Shown here: piece by piece, positions 36,393 to 43,972 of the stretch
Layout: the number at the start of each line of letters is the position of its first letter
Numbering within the stretch: position 1 is the stretch's first letter
The notes under the pieces: generated by a model
The model's database searches: none
What the model was told of the DNA's origin: nothing
Seen by the model: only the letters and a program-made list of their open reading frames with translations
Origin: Candidatus Thorarchaeota archaeon
GTDB lineage: Archaea; Asgardarchaeota; Thorarchaeia; Thorarchaeales; Thorarchaeaceae
Assembly: GCA_008080745.1 (NCBI GenBank)
Contig: SHMX01000001.1
Span: 496,617 to 560,616, forward strand
Reading direction: 5' to 3'
DNA length: 64,000 nucleotides
Position numbers and translations under genes: made by a program

Positions 36393-37634
36393 ATGCTCAA
36401 TTTCGAAGAAAGTGATGAAGAAAAGATGTTCCGCGAGGCGGTACGCGAGTTTGCTCAAAAGTACATTGCACCAGCCTGGCAGGAATACGACAGAAGTCAC
36501 GAGATCCCCCGAGACATCATCAAGAAGATGGCTGACCAGATGCTCTGGGCCCCCACAGTGTCCGAGGAGTACGGCGGTGCTAACCTCTCCTGGGTCATGT
36601 CCTGTATTGCAGCAGAGGAGCTCGCACGAGCTGACCTCTCCATCGCCCTACCAGTCATGTATCTGGTCGAGGCATCCTGGGCCTTCATTTTCGACAAGTA
36701 CGGTACTGAAGAAGCCAAGAAAGAAATCCTACCGAAAGTCACCAGCGGTGACCTCTTCTTTGGTATCGCAACCACTGAACCAACTGGCGGTTCTGACCTC
36801 GTCAATACCACCAAGACCACCATCAAACCAAAGGATGATGGCTATGTCATCAACGGTGAGAAGGTCTACATCTCTGGTGTCGCAGAGAGCGAAAAGTACG
36901 GCGGCGTCTACTGGACCCTCGCCAAGTCAGACCCCAAAGGCGACCACAAGGCCTTTGACGCCTTCATCCTCCCACTCAATATGGGTGACGGACTCCATCC
37001 CGGTATCACCACCACCCTCTTCGAGGACATGGGCAGAATGGGTGTCTCCTGCGGAGGCTTTGCCATCGAAAACGTCGATATCCCCAAACACTATCTAATT
37101 GGTGAGCATGGCCGCGGATTCTATCATGCCATGGAAGGTTTTTCAGCAGCAAGAGTACTCATCGCAGCTACCTGTCTAGGAGCCGCTGAGGGAGCCTTCA
37201 AGATCGGTGTCGACTATGTCAAGCAGCGCAAACAGTTCGGCAGACCCCTTGCAGCCTTCGAGGGTATCATGTTCGAGGGTGTCGACTCTTGGATGGCCCT
37301 CCAAGCAGACCGCCACCTCACCTATCACGCAGCTTGGATGATGGACGAGCACTATGGTAAAGAAAATCCCAACTACTCCAAACTCGACATCGCCAAATAC
37401 ACCGCTGCCGCCAAGTACAAGGCACCACACGATGCTCTAGACATAATAACTAGGGCTATGACCTGGCATGGCGCCTTTGGTTACTCCAAGGAATGTCCTC
37501 TTGAGGCTTCATACCGTGGAGTTCGCTCATACACTGTCGGTGCAGAAGGTGGTAGTCACGTGCAAAAAATTGTCATGGGACGCGAAATTTTCGGCCCTGA
37601 ATGCTTGCCATACAGACAAGAAAAACAGATGTGA
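36393..37634 (+). CDS. acyl-CoA dehydrogenase
   Basis: 413 residues from the ATG at 36393, chosen for the GAGGT eight bases upstream and because the family begins here (LNFEESDEEKMFREAVREF); the open frame starts 180 bases earlier. FGIATTEPTGGSD is the FAD/substrate signature, RKQFGRPLAAFEGI and RAMTWHGAFGYSKECPLE are C-terminal family motifs, and the catalytic glutamate is E385 in GAEGGS. It oxidises an acyl-CoA to the 2-enoyl-CoA, passing electrons to ETF. Third positions are rich in C, unlike neighbouring genes, suggesting high expression or a different origin. Its last 22 codons recur five times downstream. Confidence 0.95.
   Translation: MLNFEESDEEKMFREAVREFAQKYIAPAWQEYDRSHEIPRDIIKKMADQMLWAPTVSEEYGGANLSWVMSCIAAEELARADLSIALPVMYLVEASWAFIFDKYGTEEAKKEILPKVTSGDLFFGIATTEPTGGSDLVNTTKTTIKPKDDGYVINGEKVYISGVAESEKYGGVYWTLAKSDPKGDHKAFDAFILPLNMGDGLHPGITTTLFEDMGRMGVSCGGFAIENVDIPKHYLIGEHGRGFYHAMEGFSAARVLIAATCLGAAEGAFKIGVDYVKQRKQFGRPLAAFEGIMFEGVDSWMALQADRHLTYHAAWMMDEHYGKENPNYSKLDIAKYTAAAKYKAPHDALDIITRAMTWHGAFGYSKECPLEASYRGVRSYTVGAEGGSHVQKIVMGREIFGPECLPYRQEKQM
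37569..37634 (+). repeat. acd tail, copy A (within the intact gene)
   Basis: Reference copy: the last 21 codons and stop of acd, from IVMGREIFGPE to RQEKQM. Detached copies with the same reading frame are at 39673, 43419, 43777, 52083 and 53118. Confidence 0.9.
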
Positions 37635-37646
37635 TTATAGTTCGCA

Positions 37647-37677
37647 AGAGGAGTTTTCTCCTCTTTCCTTTTCTTTT
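37647..37677 (+). terminator. terminator of acd
   Basis: Perfect 7 bp stem AGAGGAG / CTCCTCT with a TTTT loop (37647-37664), followed by TTCCTTTTCTTTT. The downstream gene is convergent. Confidence 0.75.
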
Positions 37678-37734
37678 AAAAATTCAGTATCAGAAAAAGA
37701 ATCTGATGGTCGAGATTCCTAATCGAGAAAGAGT

Positions 37735-39555
37735 TCATTGATTTTCAATAAAATCACGGATATTTCGTGGGTCAAGAGTGTATCCGTATTTATCAAAGAG
37801 ATGTTCACCAATAAGCCCGTATGAAACACCTTCTGCTCTAAGTTGTTTCATGAATATAATCTCCTCTTGTGAAGGAGGATTCGCCTTTGGAGACAATCGT
37901 CTTGCTTCAATCATCTTTACAGTCTTTTCTAGAGTCCTTTGTCGATCCCTTGCATATTTGAAAGGCGGAATCTCTGCAATATTCTTAACAGCTTGAAAAT
38001 TTGCTGTGCGTACATATTTCTTGGTTCTATGAGTGTCAACACCTAAAGATTGTAAGAGATTTTCAACAGTTTCATGGTCCGAGTGTGTCGAAATCGCGAA
38101 ATAGTAGCTGCGGGATGAAACACCACCATCTCCATCAGCATATCCCTGAAGAAATGCAACTCGAAGATTCCTCGGAGCATCTAATATCCATTCAGAATCT
38201 ACTTTTTGATACGTTTTTGCACTATCATCATATCCAAGACAGGACTTTCTAATCCACTTTAGTAAAGGCGAGTTCTCACTTTGCCACTCATATTGTGCTT
38301 CAGCATGAATTTGCCTCATTCCAGTTTCAGTTTCTATATCTGCCACACTGGGTTCTTTATCAGCAGTTTGATGTGCTTTGATTCCAATCTGCCCAAGATG
38401 GAAACAGCTAGCCTCACCGAAATCAACACTCCATTCATAATTCTTAGACAGGTTGATTGCAAAAGCATTGGAAATAGTACTTGAAGATGAAACTCGTGAA
38501 TCTGAAACATAAGTGCCTAATAGATGCATAAACCCTTCTTCACGATGATAGTCAGATCCGTACTTCTTTTCCCATATCGTCATATCCTTGTTCTCAAGAG
38601 GGCTTATTTGATTCAATACCTCCAATACTTGTCGGTAATCTTTCACCTGTTCAGGTACTTGAATCCAATCATCACGGACTGCATTTGTGCCGCTCACCAT
38701 CGGTAACCACTTACATCCATAACGCGGTGGTTCGGAGGGGATCTGTATCGCAATACTGACCAACCTAGGTAGAGCTCCAGCGAGATAATTTCTAGCTCCA
38801 GATTCAGATAGTCTAACTTTCTTTGCGATGTCAAGAAGCATACCACCCTTAAAATACTCCTCCAGAAACGCGTAATACTTCTCCACCTTCTTCAACTCTC
38901 GCTTGTAGAACCTGCTATTTCGTTCAACATCACCAAAGTAGTATGTATCCAACCGAGATTGCACATCATCCATATTTCGAATGCCATTGCTCTCGTTGAG
39001 TATATCTTCGATCTTTGATTCGGCCTCGCTCTTGGGGGTGGCCCATTCCATGTATGTGTAGAGTCGGGGAGTCATCTTCTTACCAGTCCAGTTTCGGATG
39101 GTCTCAGGGTCCACGCCTAGCTCTCTGGCAATCCGAGTAGGCGCTCCATAGGGTAGACGCTCAAGATGGCCATATTTTCGCAACAGGTCCAGATGAACGT
39201 CTGCCTCTTTCAAGCGTCGCTCAAAGTCCTTCTTCTCGCGGAGGGCAGGATATTCTCGGTCTATCAGAGCACGTAGTTCTTCCCTGGTACGAATCTGCAG
39301 TCCTCGTACTTGAGGTACTGCCATATCGACCAGTGAACCCAATCTTCCGGTATCTTTTACCTTGTGGGGTTCCTCTCCATTCTTAACACGGTGTAGATCT
39401 ACTACCTCAGTCCCGGTCTCTTTCATGATTCGTTTGATCTCCTCAGGAGACAGCAGGCTTGCATTGTGTTCTCGCACGAGTGCCTCTCGTTCTTCCTTCG
39501 ATAGGCTTGCAAAGTCCAGCTGCTCTTCTTCATCAAAGTCTTCAAATCGTTCCAA
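37735..39555 (-). CDS. HTH plus LAGLIDADG-type homing endonuclease-like protein
   Basis: 606 residues. The N-terminal half has helix-turn-helix segments (APTRIARELGVDPETIRNW at 138-156; LLDIAKKVRLSESGARNYL near 240-258). The C-terminal half carries two LAGLIDADG-like helices, HLLGTYVSDS at 344-353 and FLQGYADGDG at 468-477; the second ends in the acidic residue needed for metal binding, the first has D352. A further HTH-like block ends the protein. Such proteins cut or bind long DNA sites. The gene is convergent with acd, immediately behind its terminator, and a C-terminal fragment of a second homolog sits in the same position behind tail copy B. It is the best candidate for moving DNA at this locus; activity is inferred. 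Confidence 0.8.
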   Translation of the reverse strand: MERFEDFDEEEQLDFASLSKEEREALVREHNASLLSPEEIKRIMKETGTEVVDLHRVKNGEEPHKVKDTGRLGSLVDMAVPQVRGLQIRTREELRALIDREYPALREKKDFERRLKEADVHLDLLRKYGHLERLPYGAPTRIARELGVDPETIRNWTGKKMTPRLYTYMEWATPKSEAESKIEDILNESNGIRNMDDVQSRLDTYYFGDVERNSRFYKRELKKVEKYYAFLEEYFKGGMLLDIAKKVRLSESGARNYLAGALPRLVSIAIQIPSEPPRYGCKWLPMVSGTNAVRDDWIQVPEQVKDYRQVLEVLNQISPLENKDMTIWEKKYGSDYHREEGFMHLLGTYVSDSRVSSSSTISNAFAINLSKNYEWSVDFGEASCFHLGQIGIKAHQTADKEPSVADIETETGMRQIHAEAQYEWQSENSPLLKWIRKSCLGYDDSAKTYQKVDSEWILDAPRNLRVAFLQGYADGDGGVSSRSYYFAISTHSDHETVENLLQSLGVDTHRTKKYVRTANFQAVKNIAEIPPFKYARDRQRTLEKTVKMIEARRLSPKANPPSQEEIIFMKQLRAEGVSYGLIGEHLFDKYGYTLDPRNIRDFIENQ

Positions 39556-39672
39556 GGGGGTTCACTCCAACTGACTGCACCAGAGTTGGCGGATGTATTC
39601 CAGTAATAGCTGAGAAGAATCCATCAAATCTTCAGTCAATACTACAGGATATCGGAATATAAGCTGGTATAG

Positions 39673-39738
39673 ATCGTCATGGGTAGAGAAATTTTCGGCC
39701 CTGAGTGCCTACCCTATCGACAAGAGAAACAGATGTAA
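39673..39738 (+). repeat. acd tail, copy B (detached)
   Basis: Encodes the same 21 residues as the end of acd (from IVMGREIFGPE to RQEKQM) plus a stop, with only synonymous differences from copy A (for example ATC for ATT, GGT for GGA, AGA for CGC, TAT for TAC). There is no dehydrogenase sequence upstream of it. It is preceded by the 117 bp upstream space of the LAGLIDADG gene and followed by a hairpin terminator. Confidence 0.9.
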
Positions 39739-39747
39739 TGTTCAACA

Positions 39748-39779
39748 GGGAGTCTAGGCTCCCTTGCTCTTTCTTTTTC
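39748..39779 (+). terminator. terminator behind tail copy B
   Basis: GGGAG (39748-39752) / CTCCC (39759-39763) followed by TTGCTCTTTCTTTTTCT. Same design and near-identical T-tract as the terminators at 43497 and 54373. Confidence 0.7.
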
Positions 39780-39780
39780 T

Positions 39781-39858
39781 GAATCTCCGAATCAGTTTCT
39801 GAATATCACGTGTATCGAGAATAAATCCTAGCTCATCATACATCTGTTCGGGGCCCTA
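39781..39858 (-). pseudogene. C-terminal fragment of a second HTH/LAGLIDADG-type protein
   Basis: Read on the minus strand this stretch gives GPEQMYDELGFILDTRDIQK followed by LIRRF, which lines up with the end of the 606-residue protein (GEHLFDKYGYTLDPRNIRDF). Only about 25 codons remain. It stands in the same place, convergent and just past the terminator, as the full gene does behind acd itself, so the junction of tail, terminator and LAGLIDADG gene end was duplicated as a unit. Confidence 0.65.
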
Positions 39859-39895
39859 TCAAATCAAAAAGAATCACCCAAGTTGATACTTGGGT
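39855..39895 (-). terminator. terminator of the subtilase gene
   Basis: CACCCAAG / CTTGGGTG hairpin (39874-39895) with a 6-base loop; on the minus strand it is followed by ATTCTTTTTGATTTG. Confidence 0.7.
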
Positions 39896-39906
39896 GTGAA
39901 CTGATA

Positions 39907-41367
39907 TTAGAAAATGGGAATCACATCGTTGTAGATGTAATTTGTGTTCCAAGATGTGTAGATATTCATAGACATACCACAAACATCCAACCGATATCGC
40001 CACTGAATCCTGGCGCGATAACCTTCATAGAAGTCAGGCACAATCATGTTCTGTGCTGAGAATGGATTCCAGTCGCAATGAGTTGTTTGAGCAACAAGAT
40101 TACTATGAGTCACCCAGGTCCAACCATTCCACTCCTTCCAGTCGAGATACACAGAATATCCATGACCATAGAACGCTGATTTATAGGAAGTGAACATGTA
40201 TCCGGTGTGGACAGATGAACCAGATATGGATAGAGGGTATATCCTACAATCATAAGGAGTCATGATTCCATCTCCATATAACAATGGATCATCGTCATAT
40301 CGATATTCAGCCATGTTTCGAATGGTTCCCTCAATGAAATCAAGTGGAATGGTTGTAAATCCATTTACTTGATGCCACATTCCAATTAATAGTGCAGCAC
40401 AACCAGCTGCAACAGGCGCGGCTGCACTAGTTCCATCAAAGTAACTGTTAATACCTCCCGAGGGATCAGTAGTCGCCACATTGAATGATGTTGACATTAT
40501 CTCCAGCTCACAACCATGAGAGGTTCCATGTCCACTTGGTTCATGCCAAATTTCGCCAGAATGACGGTCCTCAGGATCATCAAAACTACCATTATCGTTG
40601 TTATCATAATCAAGGTTGTAAACCCCACCCACGCAAAAAATACCATCCACATCGGGAGCTATATTTGCTGGGAAGGGAATTGAAAAGGAATAATCGTTTC
40701 CAGATGCAATAAAAATTGGAATACCCTTCGAAGCAATCGAAATCAATAGAGATTTTATCTCTTGATATAAGAGGGGATTTGATGTTTCAATATCCCTGTT
40801 GCCAATACTCATTGATAGCACACTTACACCATAATCATCATAATGATTATTCAGATGATCTAATGCAGTTCTGACCTTATACCAATCAACAACCCATTTA
40901 TCACTGGTACCCAATCGTTCTATAGAATAAAACAACAAATCAGCTTTGGGTGCGCACTGAAGGGCACATCCAGTTACCTTCGTTCCATGACCACTATTAT
41001 CAACCAAATAGAGACTTTCCCAGCAATTAGTACTTTCTAATGTCAAATCATCTTTCACATGGACGAATTGACGAAGATTTGTCTGCAAAGTATCAGTAAA
41101 ATATTCGTGAATGACCAATCCGCTATCAATTATTGCAATGGTTGTTCCATCTCCTTCATAGCCGGCCTTGTGGAAAGACTCAGCTTGCATATATGAAAGC
41201 ACACCTAAATCACCCTTGAATGAAGAAGACTCAGCAATCTCCCCTTGACTCCCAAAAAAGTCCGTTGAAGAAACTTAACGGATAGGAAATTCAACGAAAG
41301 AAGTTGTTTGAAAGATTCCCGGGATACAGAAGATAAGGACCAAAAATACAGCTTTAGCAGTTTTCAT
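39907..41367 (-). CDS. subtilisin-like serine protease with an in-frame stop after the signal peptide
   Basis: S8 family protease. From the GTG at 41202 the product has 431 residues with the full catalytic set: D26 (IIDSG), H72 (NSGHGTKV), oxyanion N169 (ASGND) and S259 (DGTSAAAPVAAG), then a C-terminal beta domain of about 140 residues. Upstream in the same frame an ATG at 41367 with GGGAG before it starts a good signal peptide (MKTAKAVFLVLIFCIPGIFQ), but a TAA at 41275-41277 ends it after 30 codons; the frame is open from there to the protease. So the secreted form cannot be made directly unless the base call is wrong. An internal start would give a cytoplasmic protease. It is divergent from the beta-propeller gene. 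Confidence 0.8.
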
Positions 41368-41523
41368 ATTACTAGACTCCCAGAGGGATGCCTGATACTG
41401 AATAAACAAAACCCCCCACTAACATGATATCGGTATGTGAGCTTATAAACATAATCGAGAATAATATATCAAGTGCAATTAGTTCATTGGATTTCATCAA
41501 CAACTTGGAGGGAAAACAAAATA

Positions 41524-43419
41524 ATGACCAAAGGAAAAAAAGTGATTCCTATAGGGCTTTGCTTGGTTATTTTGTCAATAGTCTTTTCATCATCAATCGT
41601 TCAGGTTTCAAGTTTTGATACAGCTAAAAATAACACATCTACAACACCAGTCTGGGCCTTCACAACCGAAGATGCAGTATATAATCCTCCAACCATATAC
41701 AATGTCAATGGAAATGACGAGTTAGAGATGATTTTTGGTTCATTAGATTGCAATATCTATTGTCTGTCACAAAATGGATCAAAGATTTGGAACTACACAA
41801 CGGAAACATCACCAACGCTAGAGGGAATCGATGCGACACCCGTTGTTATGGATACAGATCAGGATGGTGTTGGAGAGGTCTTTGTCGGAGGAGCAGATGG
41901 TAGTGTATACTGTCTATCTGCAGATGACGGGAAGGAAATCTGGAAATATGATACTGAAGGAGTCATTGCTGCTGACTTAGCAGTTGTTCATATTCAAGAG
42001 AGTTTCAAAGTGATTGTACCTTCTGAGACAGGACTGTATTGTTTCAATACTAGTGATGGCGGTCTCAATTGGCATGTTGATGATGGAGAACCAATCTATT
42101 CATCGCCAGTAGTTGCTGATCTCAATGGAGATGATGAGAGAGAAATTGTCTATGGGACAAATATGAACAGAGTTCATTGCGTAGATTTGATATCAGGGAC
42201 TAAGAGGTGGAACACAACTCTACTAGATCCAAGTTCAGTAATATGGACAACACCAATACTTGTTGATGTTGAAGACGATGGAATACTAGAACTCTACATC
42301 ACTACGTTCCAAGGATATGTTTACCGTTTGGATGGAGATTCAGGAGAAGCCACCCTGATGAAGACGGTAAGTACAGGCTGGCCATCTCCTGTTGTCGCAG
42401 ATTTGAATGGTGATGCTGAAATGGAAGTTATTGCTGTAGGATACAGAGGGGATGTCATATGTTTTGATGCATCGGATGGAGAAGATCTCTGGACGTACGA
42501 TCTTGGTGAAGATATAATCGGCACGCCTTGTATCGCGGATGTAGATTTAGATGGGCAACTGGAGATTCTCTTCTCAACAATGGATTATGAATCATATTTG
42601 GTCTGTCTCGATTCAGAGGGAAAGGAGGAATGGGTAATTGAGATCGAATCAAGTGATGTATCCTCAGCAATTGTTGCAGATATTGATAATGATGGTAACC
42701 AAGAGATTATAATTGGTTCAGGCGAGGGTCAGTACTGTTTTGAGTGTGAGAGAGCAAACAACGGAGCAATATACTGGCCTTGGTATGGGGAACGGGGTGG
42801 AGCAGGTGCAACCGGAGAAGTAGTAGACTCAGACCACGATAATTTGCCTGATTCATATGAGCTATTTGCTGGGACCGACCCCTATGAAGCAGATGTTGAT
42901 TTGGACGGACTGCTTGACAGTCAGGAGTTCGCCTTCTCAACAGACCCGTTCTCAAACGATACCGATCAAGACCTGCTTCCTGATTCGTGGGAGGTTCAGT
43001 GGGAGCTGAATCCACTCTGGCCAGGAGATGCTAATCTTGATGCAGAACTGGATGGACTGACAAATCTTGAGGAGTATCAATATGGTACTAATCCCAGAAA
43101 GATGGACTCGGACAGTGATACGCTAAAGGATATAGAGGAGATTCAAGACTACGGAACATCACCTATAAGTAATGATACTGACTCGGATCGCCTCTTGGAC
43201 CCTGATGAGCTCTTTGTCTATGGAACGAATCCACTCCTGGCAGATTCTGATGGAGATGGCTATTCAGACTTTGAGGAGATACAGGTAGGATGTGACCCAC
43301 TTGTTCCCGACTGGTTATGTCATAACAAGTTACCTGTAGGCATAGCAATTGCAATAGGAGTGACAGGAGTAGCCAGTATCATTCTCTTCAGATTCAGGTC
43401 TAAAATATTGGATAGGTGA
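41524..43419 (+). CDS. secreted PQQ-like beta-propeller with TSP3/EF-like repeats
   Basis: 631 residues from the ATG at 41524, chosen because it begins a signal peptide (MTKGKKVIPIGLCLVILSIV) and follows GGAGGG. About 30-430 is a beta-propeller of PQQ/FG-GAP type: repeated IYCLSQNGSKIWNY, VYCLSADDGKEIWKY, VICFDASDGEDLWTY blades alternating with VVADLNGD or IADVDLDG calcium-like loops. About 440-600 holds TSP3-like repeats (DSDHDNLPDSYELFAGTDPY and others), then a C-terminal membrane helix and short basic tail. It is a surface-anchored protein of unknown ligand. Its stop codon TGA overlaps the first base of tail copy C, so the gene body abuts the acd remnant with no spacer. Confidence 0.85.
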   Translation: MTKGKKVIPIGLCLVILSIVFSSSIVQVSSFDTAKNNTSTTPVWAFTTEDAVYNPPTIYNVNGNDELEMIFGSLDCNIYCLSQNGSKIWNYTTETSPTLEGIDATPVVMDTDQDGVGEVFVGGADGSVYCLSADDGKEIWKYDTEGVIAADLAVVHIQESFKVIVPSETGLYCFNTSDGGLNWHVDDGEPIYSSPVVADLNGDDEREIVYGTNMNRVHCVDLISGTKRWNTTLLDPSSVIWTTPILVDVEDDGILELYITTFQGYVYRLDGDSGEATLMKTVSTGWPSPVVADLNGDAEMEVIAVGYRGDVICFDASDGEDLWTYDLGEDIIGTPCIADVDLDGQLEILFSTMDYESYLVCLDSEGKEEWVIEIESSDVSSAIVADIDNDGNQEIIIGSGEGQYCFECERANNGAIYWPWYGERGGAGATGEVVDSDHDNLPDSYELFAGTDPYEADVDLDGLLDSQEFAFSTDPFSNDTDQDLLPDSWEVQWELNPLWPGDANLDAELDGLTNLEEYQYGTNPRKMDSDSDTLKDIEEIQDYGTSPISNDTDSDRLLDPDELFVYGTNPLLADSDGDGYSDFEEIQVGCDPLVPDWLCHNKLPVGIAIAIGVTGVASIILFRFRSKILDR

Positions 43420-43487
43420 AGATCGTCATGGGTAGAGAAATTTTCGGCCCTGAATGTCTGCCTTACAGACAAGAGAAACAGATGTAA
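43419..43487 (+). repeat. acd tail, copy C (detached)
   Basis: Encodes K plus the same 21 residues as the end of acd and a stop. It differs from copy B at six coding positions by eye, all synonymous. It begins at the last base of the stop codon of the beta-propeller gene and is followed by the same terminator type as copy B. Confidence 0.9.
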
Positions 43488-43496
43488 TGTTTAACA

Positions 43497-43528
43497 GGGA
43501 GCCCATGCTCCCTCACTCTTTCTTTTTT
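43497..43528 (+). terminator. terminator behind tail copy C
   Basis: GGGAGC (43497-43502) / GCTCCC (43507-43512), loop CCAT, then TCACTCTTTCTTTTTT. It would terminate the beta-propeller transcript. Confidence 0.75.
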
Positions 43529-43571
43529 CAATTCCAATAACACTAAGTAGAGAGGGACAGATAGAAGTAAT

Positions 43572-43760
43572 ATGGCCAAAATATCGGTAGACTTGGAGAA
43601 ATTAGACGTACGATACGACCACGAGAACGATGTGGTCTATGTTAGTTTTGGCCCTCCTCAGGAGGCAGACGACTCGGAGATGCTTCCGAACGGTATTGTC
43701 GTACGGTACAAGGATGGAAAGCCGATTGGACTCACGGTCGTTGGGACAAAAGAACCCTGA
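43572..43760 (+). CDS. DUF2283 family protein
   Basis: 62 residues with the DUF2283 pattern YDHENDVVYVSFG and GIVVRYKDGKPIGLTVVG. These short proteins are common in archaea and bacteria; some lie next to toxin-antitoxin-like genes, but no partner is visible here. The ATG follows a GAGAGGG about 20 bases upstream and an AGAAGTAAT. Sixteen bases after the stop a degenerate acd tail (copy D) begins, so this is another gene placed directly in front of a tail. Confidence 0.8.
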   Translation: MAKISVDLEKLDVRYDHENDVVYVSFGPPQEADDSEMLPNGIVVRYKDGKPIGLTVVGTKEP

Positions 43761-43776
43761 TTACAACCCAATCAGT

Positions 43777-43834
43777 ATAATCGTCTGGAAACGTGAAATC
43801 TTCAGACCTGAGTAAATATTGGAAATGGATGTAA
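43777..43834 (+). repeat. acd tail, copy D (degenerate)
   Basis: Reads IIVWKREIFRPE then a stop, against KIVMGREIFGPE in acd; the end GAAATGGATGTAA matches GAAACAGATGTAA of the other copies. It is followed by AGGCTCCCTCGTTTTT, a decayed form of the same terminator. Confidence 0.7.
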
Positions 43835-43972
43835 ATACAATCATAGTGAGATCAGGCTCCCTCGTTTTTACGAATTGCAACATATAACACTAATCCAATA
43901 ATCAACAATCAGTGAATTTGTGCAACATACTGTTAAGTATCGCCGAATGAATCAGTGACTTGAGGCACTGTA

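Noticed and set aside
36412-37098. Long alternative plus-strand frame inside acd
   Set aside because: It overlaps the acyl-CoA dehydrogenase in another frame and has low-complexity serine/proline/arginine composition produced by C-rich codons.
39907-41367. Reading the TAA in the subtilase as a recoded amino acid
   Set aside because: TAA is not known to be recoded in archaea (pyrrolysine uses TAG), and TAA is used as an ordinary stop by many genes in the window.
43572-43760. DUF2283 gene as half of a toxin-antitoxin pair
   Set aside because: No second small gene is adjacent; the next sequence is the degenerate acd tail.
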